IMG/VR virus record: IMGVR_UViG_3300036670_000209
Coordinates: 39,040 to 103,039 of that record
Direction: 5' to 3' (one strand)
Source of the DNA: a virus
Length of the DNA stretch: 64,000 nucleotides
Shown here piece after piece: positions 1 through 7,339 of this stretch (position 1 is the first letter of the stretch; every line of letters begins with the position of its first letter). A model generated the notes under the pieces. The model had not been told where the DNA came from. It did not search any database and was given only the letters and a program-made list of their open reading frames with translations. Both the position numbers and the translations under genes were made by a program.

Positions 1-277
1 CCCTGGCCTGATCCAGGGTCATATCAAAATATTTGATAATATCAGGGCTGGAAAACAGGGCCATGATAGCATCCTGTGCTGCTGGAATCAGGGTACATCG
101 CTCGGAGTTCCAGGATGCTAGCTCCTCACTATGACGTATGGGATCCTGTGCTGCCATGGTCTCAAAAAATTCTGTTTTCCACTGATGTTTTGGCAGATCC
201 ACTGTGATCTGCAGATGTTTATACAGTTTGATGGCGGTCTGTATTTCTTTGATTCTGGTGGTATATGTGTGAGTCAT
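1..277 (-). CDS. family A-like protein, 3' end outside window
   Basis: Open frame from the ATG at 277 reading off the left edge, so the C-terminus is missing. The first about 60 residues are unlike the standard family A start, but near the edge the protein reads D-A-I-M-A-L-F, then Y-F-D-M-T-L-D-Q-A, which lines up with the conserved family A segment (A-I-L-A-L-V-A-Y-D-H, then Y-L-T-M-T-A-D-Q-L). It is therefore a divergent relative without the Ala/Trp repeats. A sigma70-type promoter lies directly upstream. Function unknown. Confidence 0.6.
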   Translation of the reverse strand, partial: MTHTYTTRIKEIQTAIKLYKHLQITVDLPKHQWKTEFFETMAAQDPIRHSEELASWNSERCTLIPAAQDAIMALFSSPDIIKYFDMTLDQAR

Positions 278-300
278 GTGGATTATTGTATAATACAAAC

Positions 301-329
301 ACTATAACATCTGACCACCAGCACGTCAA
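301..329 (-). promoter_or_regulatory. sigma70-type promoter
   Basis: Minus strand: -35 TTGACG (329-324), 17 bp, -10 TATAGT (306-301). It drives the partial gene starting at 277. Confidence 0.7.
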
Positions 330-367
330 CTACACCGGTTCCCATGACCGATCGCCACAGATAGTCA

Positions 368-730
368 CTATTCTGGTATCTGGTTCACTGCCAGGTATTG
401 TAACCAAGCCCACAGCAATAATCCCCCAGGATCCTGTTTAAGTGCAATTAACACCAGTGCCTCCCCACTGGGCATGGTCATGTAACTGGCACATGACTCA
501 TGATATACCAGTGCCCACATGGCTGCAATATTAGCTGCGTGACCGTTGGACCGCCTGGAACACTCACTGAATATCAGCAACTGGTCGTTTGATATTGGAT
601 GGGCCACATGGTCCCATGTCTCCATGAGTGTGACAAATACCCCGTCGCAGTTATGCGAGCTAGTTTCCACTGGAAATTGTAGGACTCGATCAATGTGTGC
701 CGAATTGGGCAGGTGACTCCATGCTGTCAT
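368..730 (-). CDS. family A protein, repeat-poor copy
   Basis: 120 residues of unknown function. The start at 730 is chosen because the standard family A N-terminus (M-T-A-W-S-H-L-P-N) begins there, with an AAGGA ribosome site just upstream; a longer frame with MNNQGNI exists. The centre lacks the Ala/Trp repeats and the C-terminal block is degenerate (M-T-M-P-S-G-E-A-L, then G-L-L-L-W-A-W-L), making it one of the most diverged full-length copies. The last gene of the 4.8-0.4 kb run. Confidence 0.7.
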   Translation of the reverse strand: MTAWSHLPNSAHIDRVLQFPVETSSHNCDGVFVTLMETWDHVAHPISNDQLLIFSECSRRSNGHAANIAAMWALVYHESCASYMTMPSGEALVLIALKQDPGGLLLWAWLQYLAVNQIPE

Positions 731-803
731 GATGTTTCCTTGGTTGTTCATGTGACAATTATAACACCAGATCTGTGGTTATCGTCTGAATTTCTTCTAA
801 AAA
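726..803 (-). repeat. 78-bp direct repeat, copy 1
   Basis: Identical to 1674-1751. It spans the start and ribosome site of one family A gene, a TATAAT-containing intergenic stretch and the C-terminal codons of the next family A gene (tail reading E-E-I-Q-T-I-T-T-D-L-V-L). Identity through the non-coding part points to recent duplication or gene conversion. Confidence 0.85.
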
Positions 804-1244
804 AGTCACATATGGCACCAGTAGAATCGCGGCAGGATCGTCACTCAAAGCACTCCAAATTTGCAGTTGATCTGCGGTCATGGTCAGGTAGCGGGCACAG
901 TGATCATAGGCAATCAGAGCCAATACTGCATTCCATGCTGCATCCCGTGCTGCGGACCATACTGCATGCTGTGCCGCCGTGAGGGTGTTACTTATCACAG
1001 GCCATGCGACATCCCATACCTGAGTCTTGGTCACGATCCAAGCAGCTATCCGTGGTGCATCAGGTATCAGGTAGTTAACTGTTCTCAGAGTCATATCCAT
1101 GCGCAACGCCATGCTTTCGCTGGTCTTGTCAAGTGTTTCCCTTGCGTGTTGATAGTTGACACCGGATGCAGAGAAGGATGATGACATATTGGCTATCACT
1201 GCATCAATATGCAGTGCATTGGGCAAGAGAATACATTCAGTCAT
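759..1244 (-). CDS. family A protein
   Basis: 161 residues. Start at 1244 (M-T-E-C-I-L-L-P-N-A), preceded by AAGGAAACATC. The central region is longer than usual and only partly repetitive (D-A-A-W-N-A-V near residue 125). The C-terminal block is typical, but the D-Q-L-Q-I-W-S-A-L segment is followed by an unusual E-E-I-Q-T-I-T-T-D-L-V-L tail, shared exactly with the copy ending at 1707. The upstream family A gene stops at 1241, so the two overlap by ATGA and are probably translationally coupled. Confidence 0.75.
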   Translation of the reverse strand: MTECILLPNALHIDAVIANMSSSFSASGVNYQHARETLDKTSESMALRMDMTLRTVNYLIPDAPRIAAWIVTKTQVWDVAWPVISNTLTAAQHAVWSAARDAAWNAVLALIAYDHCARYLTMTADQLQIWSALSDDPAAILLVPYVTFLEEIQTITTDLVL

Positions 1245-1678
1245 GATGTTTCCTTTGTTTTGATGTGCCCCAAGAAAGTCACATAGGGTAGTAATAGCAC
1301 ACTGGCAGGATCTGTGCTCAGTGCACCCCATATTTTCAGTTGATCTGAGGTCATGGTCAGATATCGGTCACAGTGATCATGGGCAACTAATGCCAATATT
1401 GCATCCCATACCATGTTACTTACTCCGTCACGTGCCACATATCGTGCCACATCCTTGGCTGTATCCTTCGCTGTACCCAATGCCGCATTCCATGCCGCAC
1501 TCAAAGCCACATCCCTTGCCGCATCAAATACCGCACTCAATGCCACATTTCTTGCCGCGGCCCATACCACATCCCTTGTCGCATCGCGTGCTGGCATTGG
1601 TCTAATAGGAAACAATTCCACGTAGGTCAACACCTGATCAATATGTGCCGCATTGGGCAAGTGACTCCATTCAGTCAT
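1241..1678 (-). CDS. family A protein, long Ala-repeat copy
   Basis: 145 residues. Start at 1678 (M-T-E-W-S-H-L-P-N-A-A-H-I-D-Q-V-L). The centre is a clear four-residue repeat in which Ala-Ala or Val-Ala alternates with Arg-Asp, Trp-Asn or Lys-Asp (about residues 38-90). C-terminal conserved block ends L-L-L-P-Y-V-T-F-L. Tail K-T-K-E-T-S encodes the AAGGAAAC ribosome site of the next gene, whose ATG overlaps this TGA. Confidence 0.8.
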   Translation of the reverse strand: MTEWSHLPNAAHIDQVLTYVELFPIRPMPARDATRDVVWAAARNVALSAVFDAARDVALSAAWNAALGTAKDTAKDVARYVARDGVSNMVWDAILALVAHDHCDRYLTMTSDQLKIWGALSTDPASVLLLPYVTFLGHIKTKETS

Positions 1679-1751
1679 GATGTTTCCTTGGTTGTTCATG
1701 TGACAATTATAACACCAGATCTGTGGTTATCGTCTGAATTTCTTCTAAAAA
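1674..1751 (-). repeat. 78-bp direct repeat, copy 2
   Basis: Identical to 726-803 (see there). The first difference on the right is A/G at position 804/1752. Confidence 0.85.
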
Positions 1752-2117
1752 GGTCACATAGGGGACCAGTAGAATTGCTGCAGGATCATCGCTCAATGTG
1801 CCCCATACCCGCAGTTGATCAGCGGTCATGGTCAGGTAGCGGGCACATTGGTCATAGGCCACTAATGTCAGTATGGCCTGTCTTGCTGCATTCCATTGTG
1901 ACCCCCAGACCACATCTCCTGCTGAATTGCGTAGTGCTTCTTTTTTCACTGCATTCCATATATCATCCCTGGATCGCTCATAAATATTATCCCATACTGC
2001 ATCTATTGCTGGATTTACTTTCTCTGGCAGTACACCAATTCTGTCGGGATATGCCAGTAAAGTAGCCAGCACCTGATTGATGTGCACAGCATTGGGCAAG
2101 TGACTCCATGCAGTCAT
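1707..2117 (-). CDS. family A protein
   Basis: 136 residues starting at 2117 (M-T-A-W-S-H-L-P-N-A-V-H-I-N). The centre has only traces of the repeat (W-N-A-V, W-G-S-Q-W-N-A-A). It shares its last about 27 codons and downstream DNA with the gene ending at 759. The ATG overlaps the TGA of the upstream gene (2114-2117). Confidence 0.75.
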   Translation of the reverse strand: MTAWSHLPNAVHINQVLATLLAYPDRIGVLPEKVNPAIDAVWDNIYERSRDDIWNAVKKEALRNSAGDVVWGSQWNAARQAILTLVAYDQCARYLTMTADQLRVWGTLSDDPAAILLVPYVTFLEEIQTITTDLVL

Positions 2118-2551
2118 ACCTGTTCCTTTATTGCAGCATGTTCAAATAGGGTCACATAGGGCAGTAACAGCACGGCTGCAGGATCTGCACCCAACGCACA
2201 CCATACACGCAGTTGATCTGCGGTCATGGTCAGATATCGGTCACTGTGGTCATAGGCAATCAGGGCCAATATTGCATCCTGCCCACTATCCCATCGTTCC
2301 ATGTCAACAGGCATATCACTTACGGTATCCCATGCTGCATCCCGCGCTGCGTTCCATGCCGTATTCTTTGCTGCATCATGGACCACATCCTGCGCCACCT
2401 CCCATGCCGCAAAGCGCGGACTCCATTCCGGCTCACCCTCTGTGCTTCTGGTACGTTGATAGGATGACCCAAATGCATATGAACATACTGCCAAGTCAGA
2501 CAACACCTGATCAATATGTGCCGCATTGGGCAAATAGTTCCAATCGGTCAT
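2114..2551 (-). CDS. family A protein
   Basis: 145 residues starting at 2551 (M-T-D-W-N-Y-L-P-N-A-A). Repeat section about residues 48-85 with A-W-E-V-A-Q-D-V-V-H-D-A-A-K-N-T-A-W. C-terminal block typical (D-Q-L-R-V-W-C-A-L, V-L-L-L-P-Y-V-T-L-F). Tail I-K-E-Q-V carries the AAGGAACAGG ribosome site for the next gene. ATGA overlaps at both ends. Confidence 0.78.
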   Translation of the reverse strand: MTDWNYLPNAAHIDQVLSDLAVCSYAFGSSYQRTRSTEGEPEWSPRFAAWEVAQDVVHDAAKNTAWNAARDAAWDTVSDMPVDMERWDSGQDAILALIAYDHSDRYLTMTADQLRVWCALGADPAAVLLLPYVTLFEHAAIKEQV

Positions 2552-2991
2552 GATATATTCCTTGTTTGGTCACAACATCCACTGATCGTCATTGCTTCAA
2601 TACTTTCCAATATGGTCACATAGGAAAGTACCAAGGCGCTGGAAGGATAACCGCTTAACTCACTCCACACTTGCAGTTCATCTGCAGTCATGGACAAATA
2701 ATGACCACTATGATCGTATGCAACCAGTGCCAACGTCACATCCCACATGATCCATCTAGCTGACCATGTCCATGTGATCAACTTTGACGGCATCGCTGAT
2801 TCCACTGCCACCAACACTGCATCCCATTCCTTTTCTCTTGATGCTGCTTTGACCGCACGCCACGCAGCGTGCTGTATGTCTGTGCCGCATCCTGTGTGAT
2901 GCACTGCATCAAGATGAGTGGAGAATGCCCCCACTTTAGACATTACCTGATCTATGTGCCGTGCATTGGGCAAGTGACTCCATGCAGTCAT
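2548..2991 (-). CDS. family A protein, extended tail
   Basis: 147 residues starting at 2991 (M-T-A-W-S-H-L-P-N-A-R-H-I-D). The centre is weakly repetitive; the C-terminal block is diverged (M-T-A-D-E-L-Q-V-W-S-E-L, A-L-V-L-S-Y-V-T-I-L-E) and is followed by an extra roughly 18-residue tail not seen in neighbours. Coupled by ATGA on both sides. Confidence 0.75.
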   Translation of the reverse strand: MTAWSHLPNARHIDQVMSKVGAFSTHLDAVHHTGCGTDIQHAAWRAVKAASREKEWDAVLVAVESAMPSKLITWTWSARWIMWDVTLALVAYDHSGHYLSMTADELQVWSELSGYPSSALVLSYVTILESIEAMTISGCCDQTRNIS

Positions 2992-3428
2992 GCTGTTTCC
3001 TTGTTGATGTTTTCCAAGAAAGTCACATATGGAACCAACAAGATCGCTGCTGGATCTGTGCCCAGGGCGCTCCAGGCGCGTAGCTGATCTGCGGTCATGG
3101 TCAGATATCGGTCACTGTAATCATAGGCAACCAATGCCAATATCGCATCCCGCATCACTATGTCGACGATCACCTGCCGTGGCGCATCCCATGCTGCATC
3201 CCTTGCCGCACGCCATGCCGTACGCCGTGCCGCATCCCTTGCCGCATCCCTTGCCGCATCCCACGCCACATTCTTCGCCGCACGCCATGCCGCGCCCGAT
3301 GGCAGCAAAGCTTGTGCCACCTCTTGTGACACACATGCGGCTGGAATTGGTGTAATATGTAACAACCGTATATTGGCTATCACTGCATCAATATGCAGTG
3401 CATTGGGCAGGTGACTCCATGCAGTCAT
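2988..3428 (-). CDS. family A protein, long Ala-repeat copy
   Basis: 146 residues starting at 3428. The centre is rich in A-R-D-A-A-R-D-A-A and W-R-A-A units before a P-R-Q-V-I-V-D-I segment shared with the copies at 20229-20693 and 20690-21121, a sign of segment shuffling between copies. C-terminal block typical; tail N-K-E-T-A encodes the ribosome site of the next gene. Confidence 0.8.
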   Translation of the reverse strand: MTAWSHLPNALHIDAVIANIRLLHITPIPAACVSQEVAQALLPSGAAWRAAKNVAWDAARDAARDAARRTAWRAARDAAWDAPRQVIVDIVMRDAILALVAYDYSDRYLTMTADQLRAWSALGTDPAAILLVPYVTFLENINKETA

Positions 3429-3838
3429 GCCAGTTCCTTTGAGGTATTATGCTCCATGAAAGTCACATAGGGCAGTAACAGTACGGCTGCTGGATCTGTG
3501 CCCAGGGCGCTCCAGGCGCGTAGCTGATCTGCGGTCATGGTCAGATATCGGTCACTGTAATCATAGACAACCAGTGCTAGTATCACAGACTGTGATACAT
3601 CCCATGCTGCACCCCATGACGAATTCCACGCCGCATTCCACGCTGCATCTAATATTGTATCTCTTGATGCTGCTTGGGCCGCAAGCCATGCCACATCTTG
3701 CGCCACATCCTGTACCGCACGCCATGCCGTATGGCCCGCCACACTACATGCTGGCGTCGGTCTAACATGTAATAACTGTATGTTAATCAACGCCTGATCT
3801 ATGTGCCGTGCATTGGGCAAGTGACTCCATGCAGTCAT
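3425..3838 (-). CDS. family A protein
   Basis: 137 residues starting at 3838 (M-T-A-W-S-H-L-P-N-A-R-H-I-D-Q-A-L). Repeat section about residues 33-80 with Trp at every fourth position (A-A-W-N-A-A-W-N-S-S-W-G-A-A-W). The C-terminal 40 codons are near identical to the two adjacent genes. Tail T-S-K-E-L-A provides AAGGAAC for the next start. Confidence 0.8.
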   Translation of the reverse strand: MTAWSHLPNARHIDQALINIQLLHVRPTPACSVAGHTAWRAVQDVAQDVAWLAAQAASRDTILDAAWNAAWNSSWGAAWDVSQSVILALVVYDYSDRYLTMTADQLRAWSALGTDPAAVLLLPYVTFMEHNTSKELA

Positions 3839-4230
3839 GCCAGTTCCTTTGAGGTATTATGCTCCATGAAAGTCACATAGGACAGTAACAAGATCGCTGC
3901 AGGATCTGCGCTCAGCGCACCCCATACCTGTAGTTGGTCTGAGGTCATGGTCAAATATCGGTCACAATAATCATAGGCAACTAATGCCAATATCGCATAC
4001 TGCGCCGCATCTCTCGCCGTATTCCTTGCCGCACTCCACGATGTAGTCCATGCCGCATCTAGTATTCTATCTCTCGATGCTGCGTTGGCCGCATCTCTTG
4101 CCGCATACCATGCCGCAACCACCGCCGCATCCCGCGCCACACTGTGTACTGGTGTAATGAGCAACGACCGTATATTGGCTATCACTGCATTAATATGCCG
4201 TGCATTGGGCAAGTGACTCCACGCGTTCAT
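3835..4230 (-). CDS. family A protein, short copy
   Basis: 131 residues starting at 4230 (M-N-A-W-S-H-L-P-N-A-R-H-I-N). Repeat section with A-A-W-Y-A-A-R-D-A-A-N-A-A. Its last about 30 codons nearly repeat those of the gene ending at 3425, including T-S-K-E-L-A. ATGA overlap with both neighbours. Confidence 0.8.
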   Translation of the reverse strand: MNAWSHLPNARHINAVIANIRSLLITPVHSVARDAAVVAAWYAARDAANAASRDRILDAAWTTSWSAARNTARDAAQYAILALVAYDYCDRYLTMTSDQLQVWGALSADPAAILLLSYVTFMEHNTSKELA

Positions 4231-4706
4231 ATGTTTTCCTGAGTAGTAGTTGTTATACCAGTTGTGTTGATCGCGTCACGTAGTTGTAACCAAGTGAGTA
4301 TTGTTCTCCAGCCCATGGGTTGCGCCAGTGCCAGTATGACTCCTGCGTGCTCCAATCCCATGAGAGAATAATCAATCAATGAATCATTGGTAACCAGCAG
4401 CATGATCATATCCAGCAACCAGCGGGCTCGCTCCAGGTCAATGTCGTGGTCCCGATCACTATCACTTAGATAATAACCACTATCACCTAGATAATAACCC
4501 AGTGGGCCGTTCATCTGATGGTCCACTGCTTCACAGATCTGAACTTGCTGTATGGTTTTGGCATCTCTGCACTGTAGCCAATCATCATCGCACAAACACT
4601 GCACATCAATCTGAGGTAGGCTATCCCAGATGTTTGATTTGGACTGCATGAGCTGAATCAGCTCATCAATCAGCTGGGCGTTGGCCAGATGTGACCAGAA
4701 TACCAT
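4227..4706 (-). CDS. family A protein, diverged and acidic
   Basis: 159 residues starting at 4706 (M-V-F-W-S-H-L-A-N-A-Q-L-I-D-E-L). The N-terminal motif is kept, but the Ala/Trp repeats are replaced by an acidic, Tyr-rich section with a near-duplicated G-Y-Y-L-G-D-S / G-Y-Y-L-S-D-S pair. The C-terminal block is recognisable (M-L-L-V-T-N-D-S, Y-S-L-M-G-L-E, T-I-L-T-W-L). Its ATG overlaps the TAA of the miniature gene upstream (TAATG). Confidence 0.7.
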   Translation of the reverse strand: MVFWSHLANAQLIDELIQLMQSKSNIWDSLPQIDVQCLCDDDWLQCRDAKTIQQVQICEAVDHQMNGPLGYYLGDSGYYLSDSDRDHDIDLERARWLLDMIMLLVTNDSLIDYSLMGLEHAGVILALAQPMGWRTILTWLQLRDAINTTGITTTTQENI

Positions 4707-4804
4707 TATTGTGCTTCCAGGTGTATGGCATGACGTACATGCAAATAGGGCATCAGCAGCTGGTCCAGGTAAACTGCATTGGGCAGCTGACACCAGGCAT
4801 TCAT
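4706..4804 (-). CDS. miniature family A gene (32 residues)
   Basis: A 32-codon frame linked by ATGA to the UvdE stop (4801-4804) and by TAATG to the next family A gene (4706). It starts M-N-A-W-C-Q-L-P-N-A-V-Y-L-D-Q-L-L, the family A N-terminus, and passes directly into M-P-Y-L-H-V, resembling the family A C-terminal L-P-Y-V-T-F. The whole middle (about 90-100 residues) is missing, so it looks like an internally deleted copy kept in frame and in the overlap chain. Too short for standard gene callers. Confidence 0.55.
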   Translation of the reverse strand: MNAWCQLPNAVYLDQLLMPYLHVRHAIHLEAQ

Positions 4805-5811
4805 GATATACACTGGGAAAATGCCAGGCTGGCAATATTCTTACCCTTGGCCTCGCACTGTATGTCAAAGTCTTGTGAAAATCCTGCTGCCCAGCGATTC
4901 ACCGCGTGATTCCAATAATAGTCAGAATGCGCTCGTAATTTCTGACGATTATGCCCAGTGCCCAGCAGACTGGCCAGATCTGGCCTGACCTCAGGATCAT
5001 GTGCCACCAGATAGTCCTCACGAGATACCGAATAATGACACGCAGGTCTGACACCTCTCCAGCTGTCAATAACTCGCCGGACCTGATCGTCCTGGGGATC
5101 AATATATTCCCCTTCACGAATCCAATTGTGATGGATATCCATCACAATGGGCACAATGTCTGCAATTTGCAAGCAGTCACTGAGCCCCCAACTATTTTCT
5201 TCGTTTTCTATGGTAATACAATTCCTGGCCTCAGGGCTCAGCTGCTGGTATGCACGTCGGATACCATCAGGGCCCTGTTTACCGCTGATGTGCACATTGA
5301 TCTTAAAGTCTTGAAAAGTTTTGCCGTAGCCCATCCAGCGTGCCATGTCAGCATGATACTCAAACTCAGCCAGACTACGCTCCACGATACCAGGATTTTC
5401 ACTGGCCAGTACCACAAACTGTCCTGGATGCATGCTCAGTCTCACATCCAGTGCTCGGGCAGCCTGCCCCACCCTGGCAAACTCCCTGGCGCAGTATTCA
5501 CGAACATCGTCACGTTGCCAGAAATAACTCCAATCTCGCTGTGTATACACGGGCAGCTGATTGCTGCCCAGCCGCACCATGCGCAGATTGTCCGGCAGGC
5601 TGCCCACATACTGCACCAGGTTCAGTGCACTGCCGGTATTATGCACCATGATGTCCCACAGTCTTTGCTCGGCATCTGCACGTGTCTGTCTGTTTAACCA
5701 GGCCACCGTGGTACATTTTTCAGTACGAGCTCGCTGAATTTCTTCCAGTAATTTCACTGGCTGTGTTTGGTCTGGATGTAAATACTTACAGCAAAATCCC
5801 ACTCTACCCAT
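4801..5811 (-). CDS. uvsE: UV damage endonuclease UvdE/UvsE
   Basis: 336 residues, the usual size. TIM-barrel UV-damage endonuclease that nicks DNA 5' of pyrimidine dimers and other lesions, starting an alternative excision repair. Motifs seen: M-G-R-V-G-F-C at the start, L-S-M-H-P-G-Q-F-V-V-L near residue 140, I-E-N-E-E near 215, P-I-V-M-D-I-H-H-N near 235 and H-S-D-Y near 295, carrying the metal-binding His/Glu/Asp residues of the family. The ATG at 5811 is chosen (GGAG ribosome site 5-6 nt upstream); a TTG two codons earlier is less likely. The gene heads the family A run, coupled to it by ATGA. With the DenV homologue at 58.9 kb the phage has two independent dimer-repair enzymes. Confidence 0.92.
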   Translation of the reverse strand: MGRVGFCCKYLHPDQTQPVKLLEEIQRARTEKCTTVAWLNRQTRADAEQRLWDIMVHNTGSALNLVQYVGSLPDNLRMVRLGSNQLPVYTQRDWSYFWQRDDVREYCAREFARVGQAARALDVRLSMHPGQFVVLASENPGIVERSLAEFEYHADMARWMGYGKTFQDFKINVHISGKQGPDGIRRAYQQLSPEARNCITIENEENSWGLSDCLQIADIVPIVMDIHHNWIREGEYIDPQDDQVRRVIDSWRGVRPACHYSVSREDYLVAHDPEVRPDLASLLGTGHNRQKLRAHSDYYWNHAVNRWAAGFSQDFDIQCEAKGKNIASLAFSQCIS

Positions 5812-5872
5812 GATCAACTCCAGTAATATAATTAATAATTCGCAATGTGTACATTATACACTATAATGCTGG

Positions 5873-6889
5873 TTAGAAACCAACCAGGTCCTGAATAATT
5901 TCATAGTGATCTTCAAAGCACTCGGCACTGTTTATTTCTGCAAAAGGTACCCAACGTGCTCGTGTGGCATCATCTGAACCTTTTACACGTGGTAAATCAC
6001 CATCAGGCAACCGAATCAGTTGCACATGGGTGATGATTCTACCACGCGCACTGCGATCTATTGCATCATATACCCGGCTGCGTACAATGCTACCACGTAA
6101 CACTGGTTCAGGTACCCTGATCAGGGTTTCTTCTCTGAGTTCTCGGATAGCTGCATCCACTACGGTGTTGTCAGTCTGTGCATTAATGTATCCGCCAGGC
6201 AGCGCCCATAACCCACGGCCCGGCTCAGCGCGTCGTTTGATCATGAGCACATGTCCGCTGCACACCACCACTGCATCAGCAGTGCTGAATATAGGAGGAT
6301 ACCTGAGCCCAGCATATTGCCGATTATGATCCACGATAAATTCACGCTCCCTGATCACCTGAGAGTAGTCATCAGTGCGGGCAAAATTCTCCAACCAGTC
6401 ATGCACTGGCAAGGGTACCACTCCTTTGATGAAATTATAGTTCACCTGGCGTTTGAAATACAGGTCCCTGATGTCCACTGCGCTCAGTGGCTGTATACTT
6501 TCCACATTCTCGTATGCCCACTGTGGAAACATATCCAGATAAAAGGAACTTTCATCTTTTTTATGCCCAATCATGCCCACACGGGCACCGGAATGCGCAT
6601 GTGCGGCCACCAGCTGTTGTACCCTGGTGGCCCAGGCCTGGTTATTGTACAGGCTGTCAGTGGTGGATTCCACGGAAATATTCAAGCTCAATCCGCCAGT
6701 GGCCAGGCGTATCATGTGCGCACGTTCTACAAAAGTAAATGGATTCTTGAATGTTCGGGGAAGATTTGCACTACCCACCACAATCACCAGTTTGTCACAC
6801 ATGGCGGTTGCTCGCTTGATGATCTCCAGGTGAGCATTGTGCAGTGGTTGGAATCTGCCAATAAAAACCAAAACGTCATATTTGTTCAT
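5873..6889 (-). CDS. nadM: bifunctional NMN adenylyltransferase / Nudix hydrolase
   Basis: 338 residues with two domains. N-terminal nucleotidyltransferase (about 1-170): G-R-F-Q-P-L-H-N-A-H (residues 11-20, the HxGH-type site) and S-A-V-D-I-R (136-141), as in NadM-type enzymes joining NMN and ATP into NAD+. C-terminal Nudix domain (about 200-330): G-G-Y-I-N at 232-236 and R-E-L-R-E-E-T at 249-255, a Nudix box with about two extra residues in its loop and the first Glu not obvious. The same fusion is known from large vibriophages (KVP40-type). In phages such genes feed NAD+ salvage and can counter NAD-depleting defences; the partner NadV (Nampt) is not in this window. Stop overlaps nothing; start overlaps the upstream stop by ATGA. 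Confidence 0.9.
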   Translation of the reverse strand: MNKYDVLVFIGRFQPLHNAHLEIIKRATAMCDKLVIVVGSANLPRTFKNPFTFVERAHMIRLATGGLSLNISVESTTDSLYNNQAWATRVQQLVAAHAHSGARVGMIGHKKDESSFYLDMFPQWAYENVESIQPLSAVDIRDLYFKRQVNYNFIKGVVPLPVHDWLENFARTDDYSQVIREREFIVDHNRQYAGLRYPPIFSTADAVVVCSGHVLMIKRRAEPGRGLWALPGGYINAQTDNTVVDAAIRELREETLIRVPEPVLRGSIVRSRVYDAIDRSARGRIITHVQLIRLPDGDLPRVKGSDDATRARWVPFAEINSAECFEDHYEIIQDLVGF

Positions 6890-7218
6890 TTTAGTGACTC
6901 CTTTGCCAGTTTAAACACCTTCAATGCGGTGTCAGCTGCTATACCTTCAGCCTGGCAGGCGTGAGTAAATTTCAGAGCTTTTTGCAAATACTCTCCATGA
7001 GTATGAGCAAGCCAGTCATCCTGTTTGTTTTTCATCTCATAGAACCATCCGCAACCATCCGTGTGATTATGAGTACAAAATATACTGTGCAGTGTTTTGG
7101 CCAGTTGGTAACGGGGTTCAAGTTTAGCTAATGTGAGCTGTTGCTCAAGATCGGCCAATTCTCGGGTACGTTTTTTGATTTCTTCTTCAATTTCGAAGAG
7201 TGTTAGGGCTGTTGACAT
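6886..7218 (-). CDS. conserved phage protein, coiled-coil start
   Basis: 110 residues of unknown function. Residues about 8-35 are a charged heptad-like coiled coil (I-E-E-E-I-K-K-R-T-R-E-L). The rest has L-A-K-T-L-H, C-T-H-N-H-T-D, C-G-W-F-Y-E and G-E-Y-L-Q-K-A, a pattern common in phages; the protein at 24687-25160 has the same core. Possible Cys/His metal site. First gene behind the promoter at 7284-7312; couples to nadM. Confidence 0.7.
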   Translation of the reverse strand: MSTALTLFEIEEEIKKRTRELADLEQQLTLAKLEPRYQLAKTLHSIFCTHNHTDGCGWFYEMKNKQDDWLAHTHGEYLQKALKFTHACQAEGIAADTALKVFKLAKESLK

Positions 7219-7283
7219 TGAAAAATCCTTTCAATTAATATCATGTTGCGTTGCGTCTATCGCATTGCTTGCTGTTCCATATC

Positions 7284-7312
7284 AGTATAACACCAAATTA
7301 TATATCTGTCAA
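7284..7312 (-). promoter_or_regulatory. sigma70-type promoter
   Basis: TTGACA (7312-7307), 17 bp, TATACT (7289-7284), upstream of the gene at 7218 and the nadM-uvsE-family A run. Confidence 0.75.
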
Positions 7313-7339
7313 GTGCTGGCACCCAGTGTGACACTGTGA

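Noticed and set aside
695-3414. Many long plus-strand frames opposite the family A genes, rich in His/Pro/Ser or Ala.
   Set aside because: They mirror the 12-bp periodic repeats, lack ribosome sites and overlap coupled minus-strand genes.
4951-5697. A 248-residue plus-strand frame within uvsE.
   Set aside because: The opposite strand encodes a clear UvdE with all motifs; no promoter or ribosome site on the plus strand.
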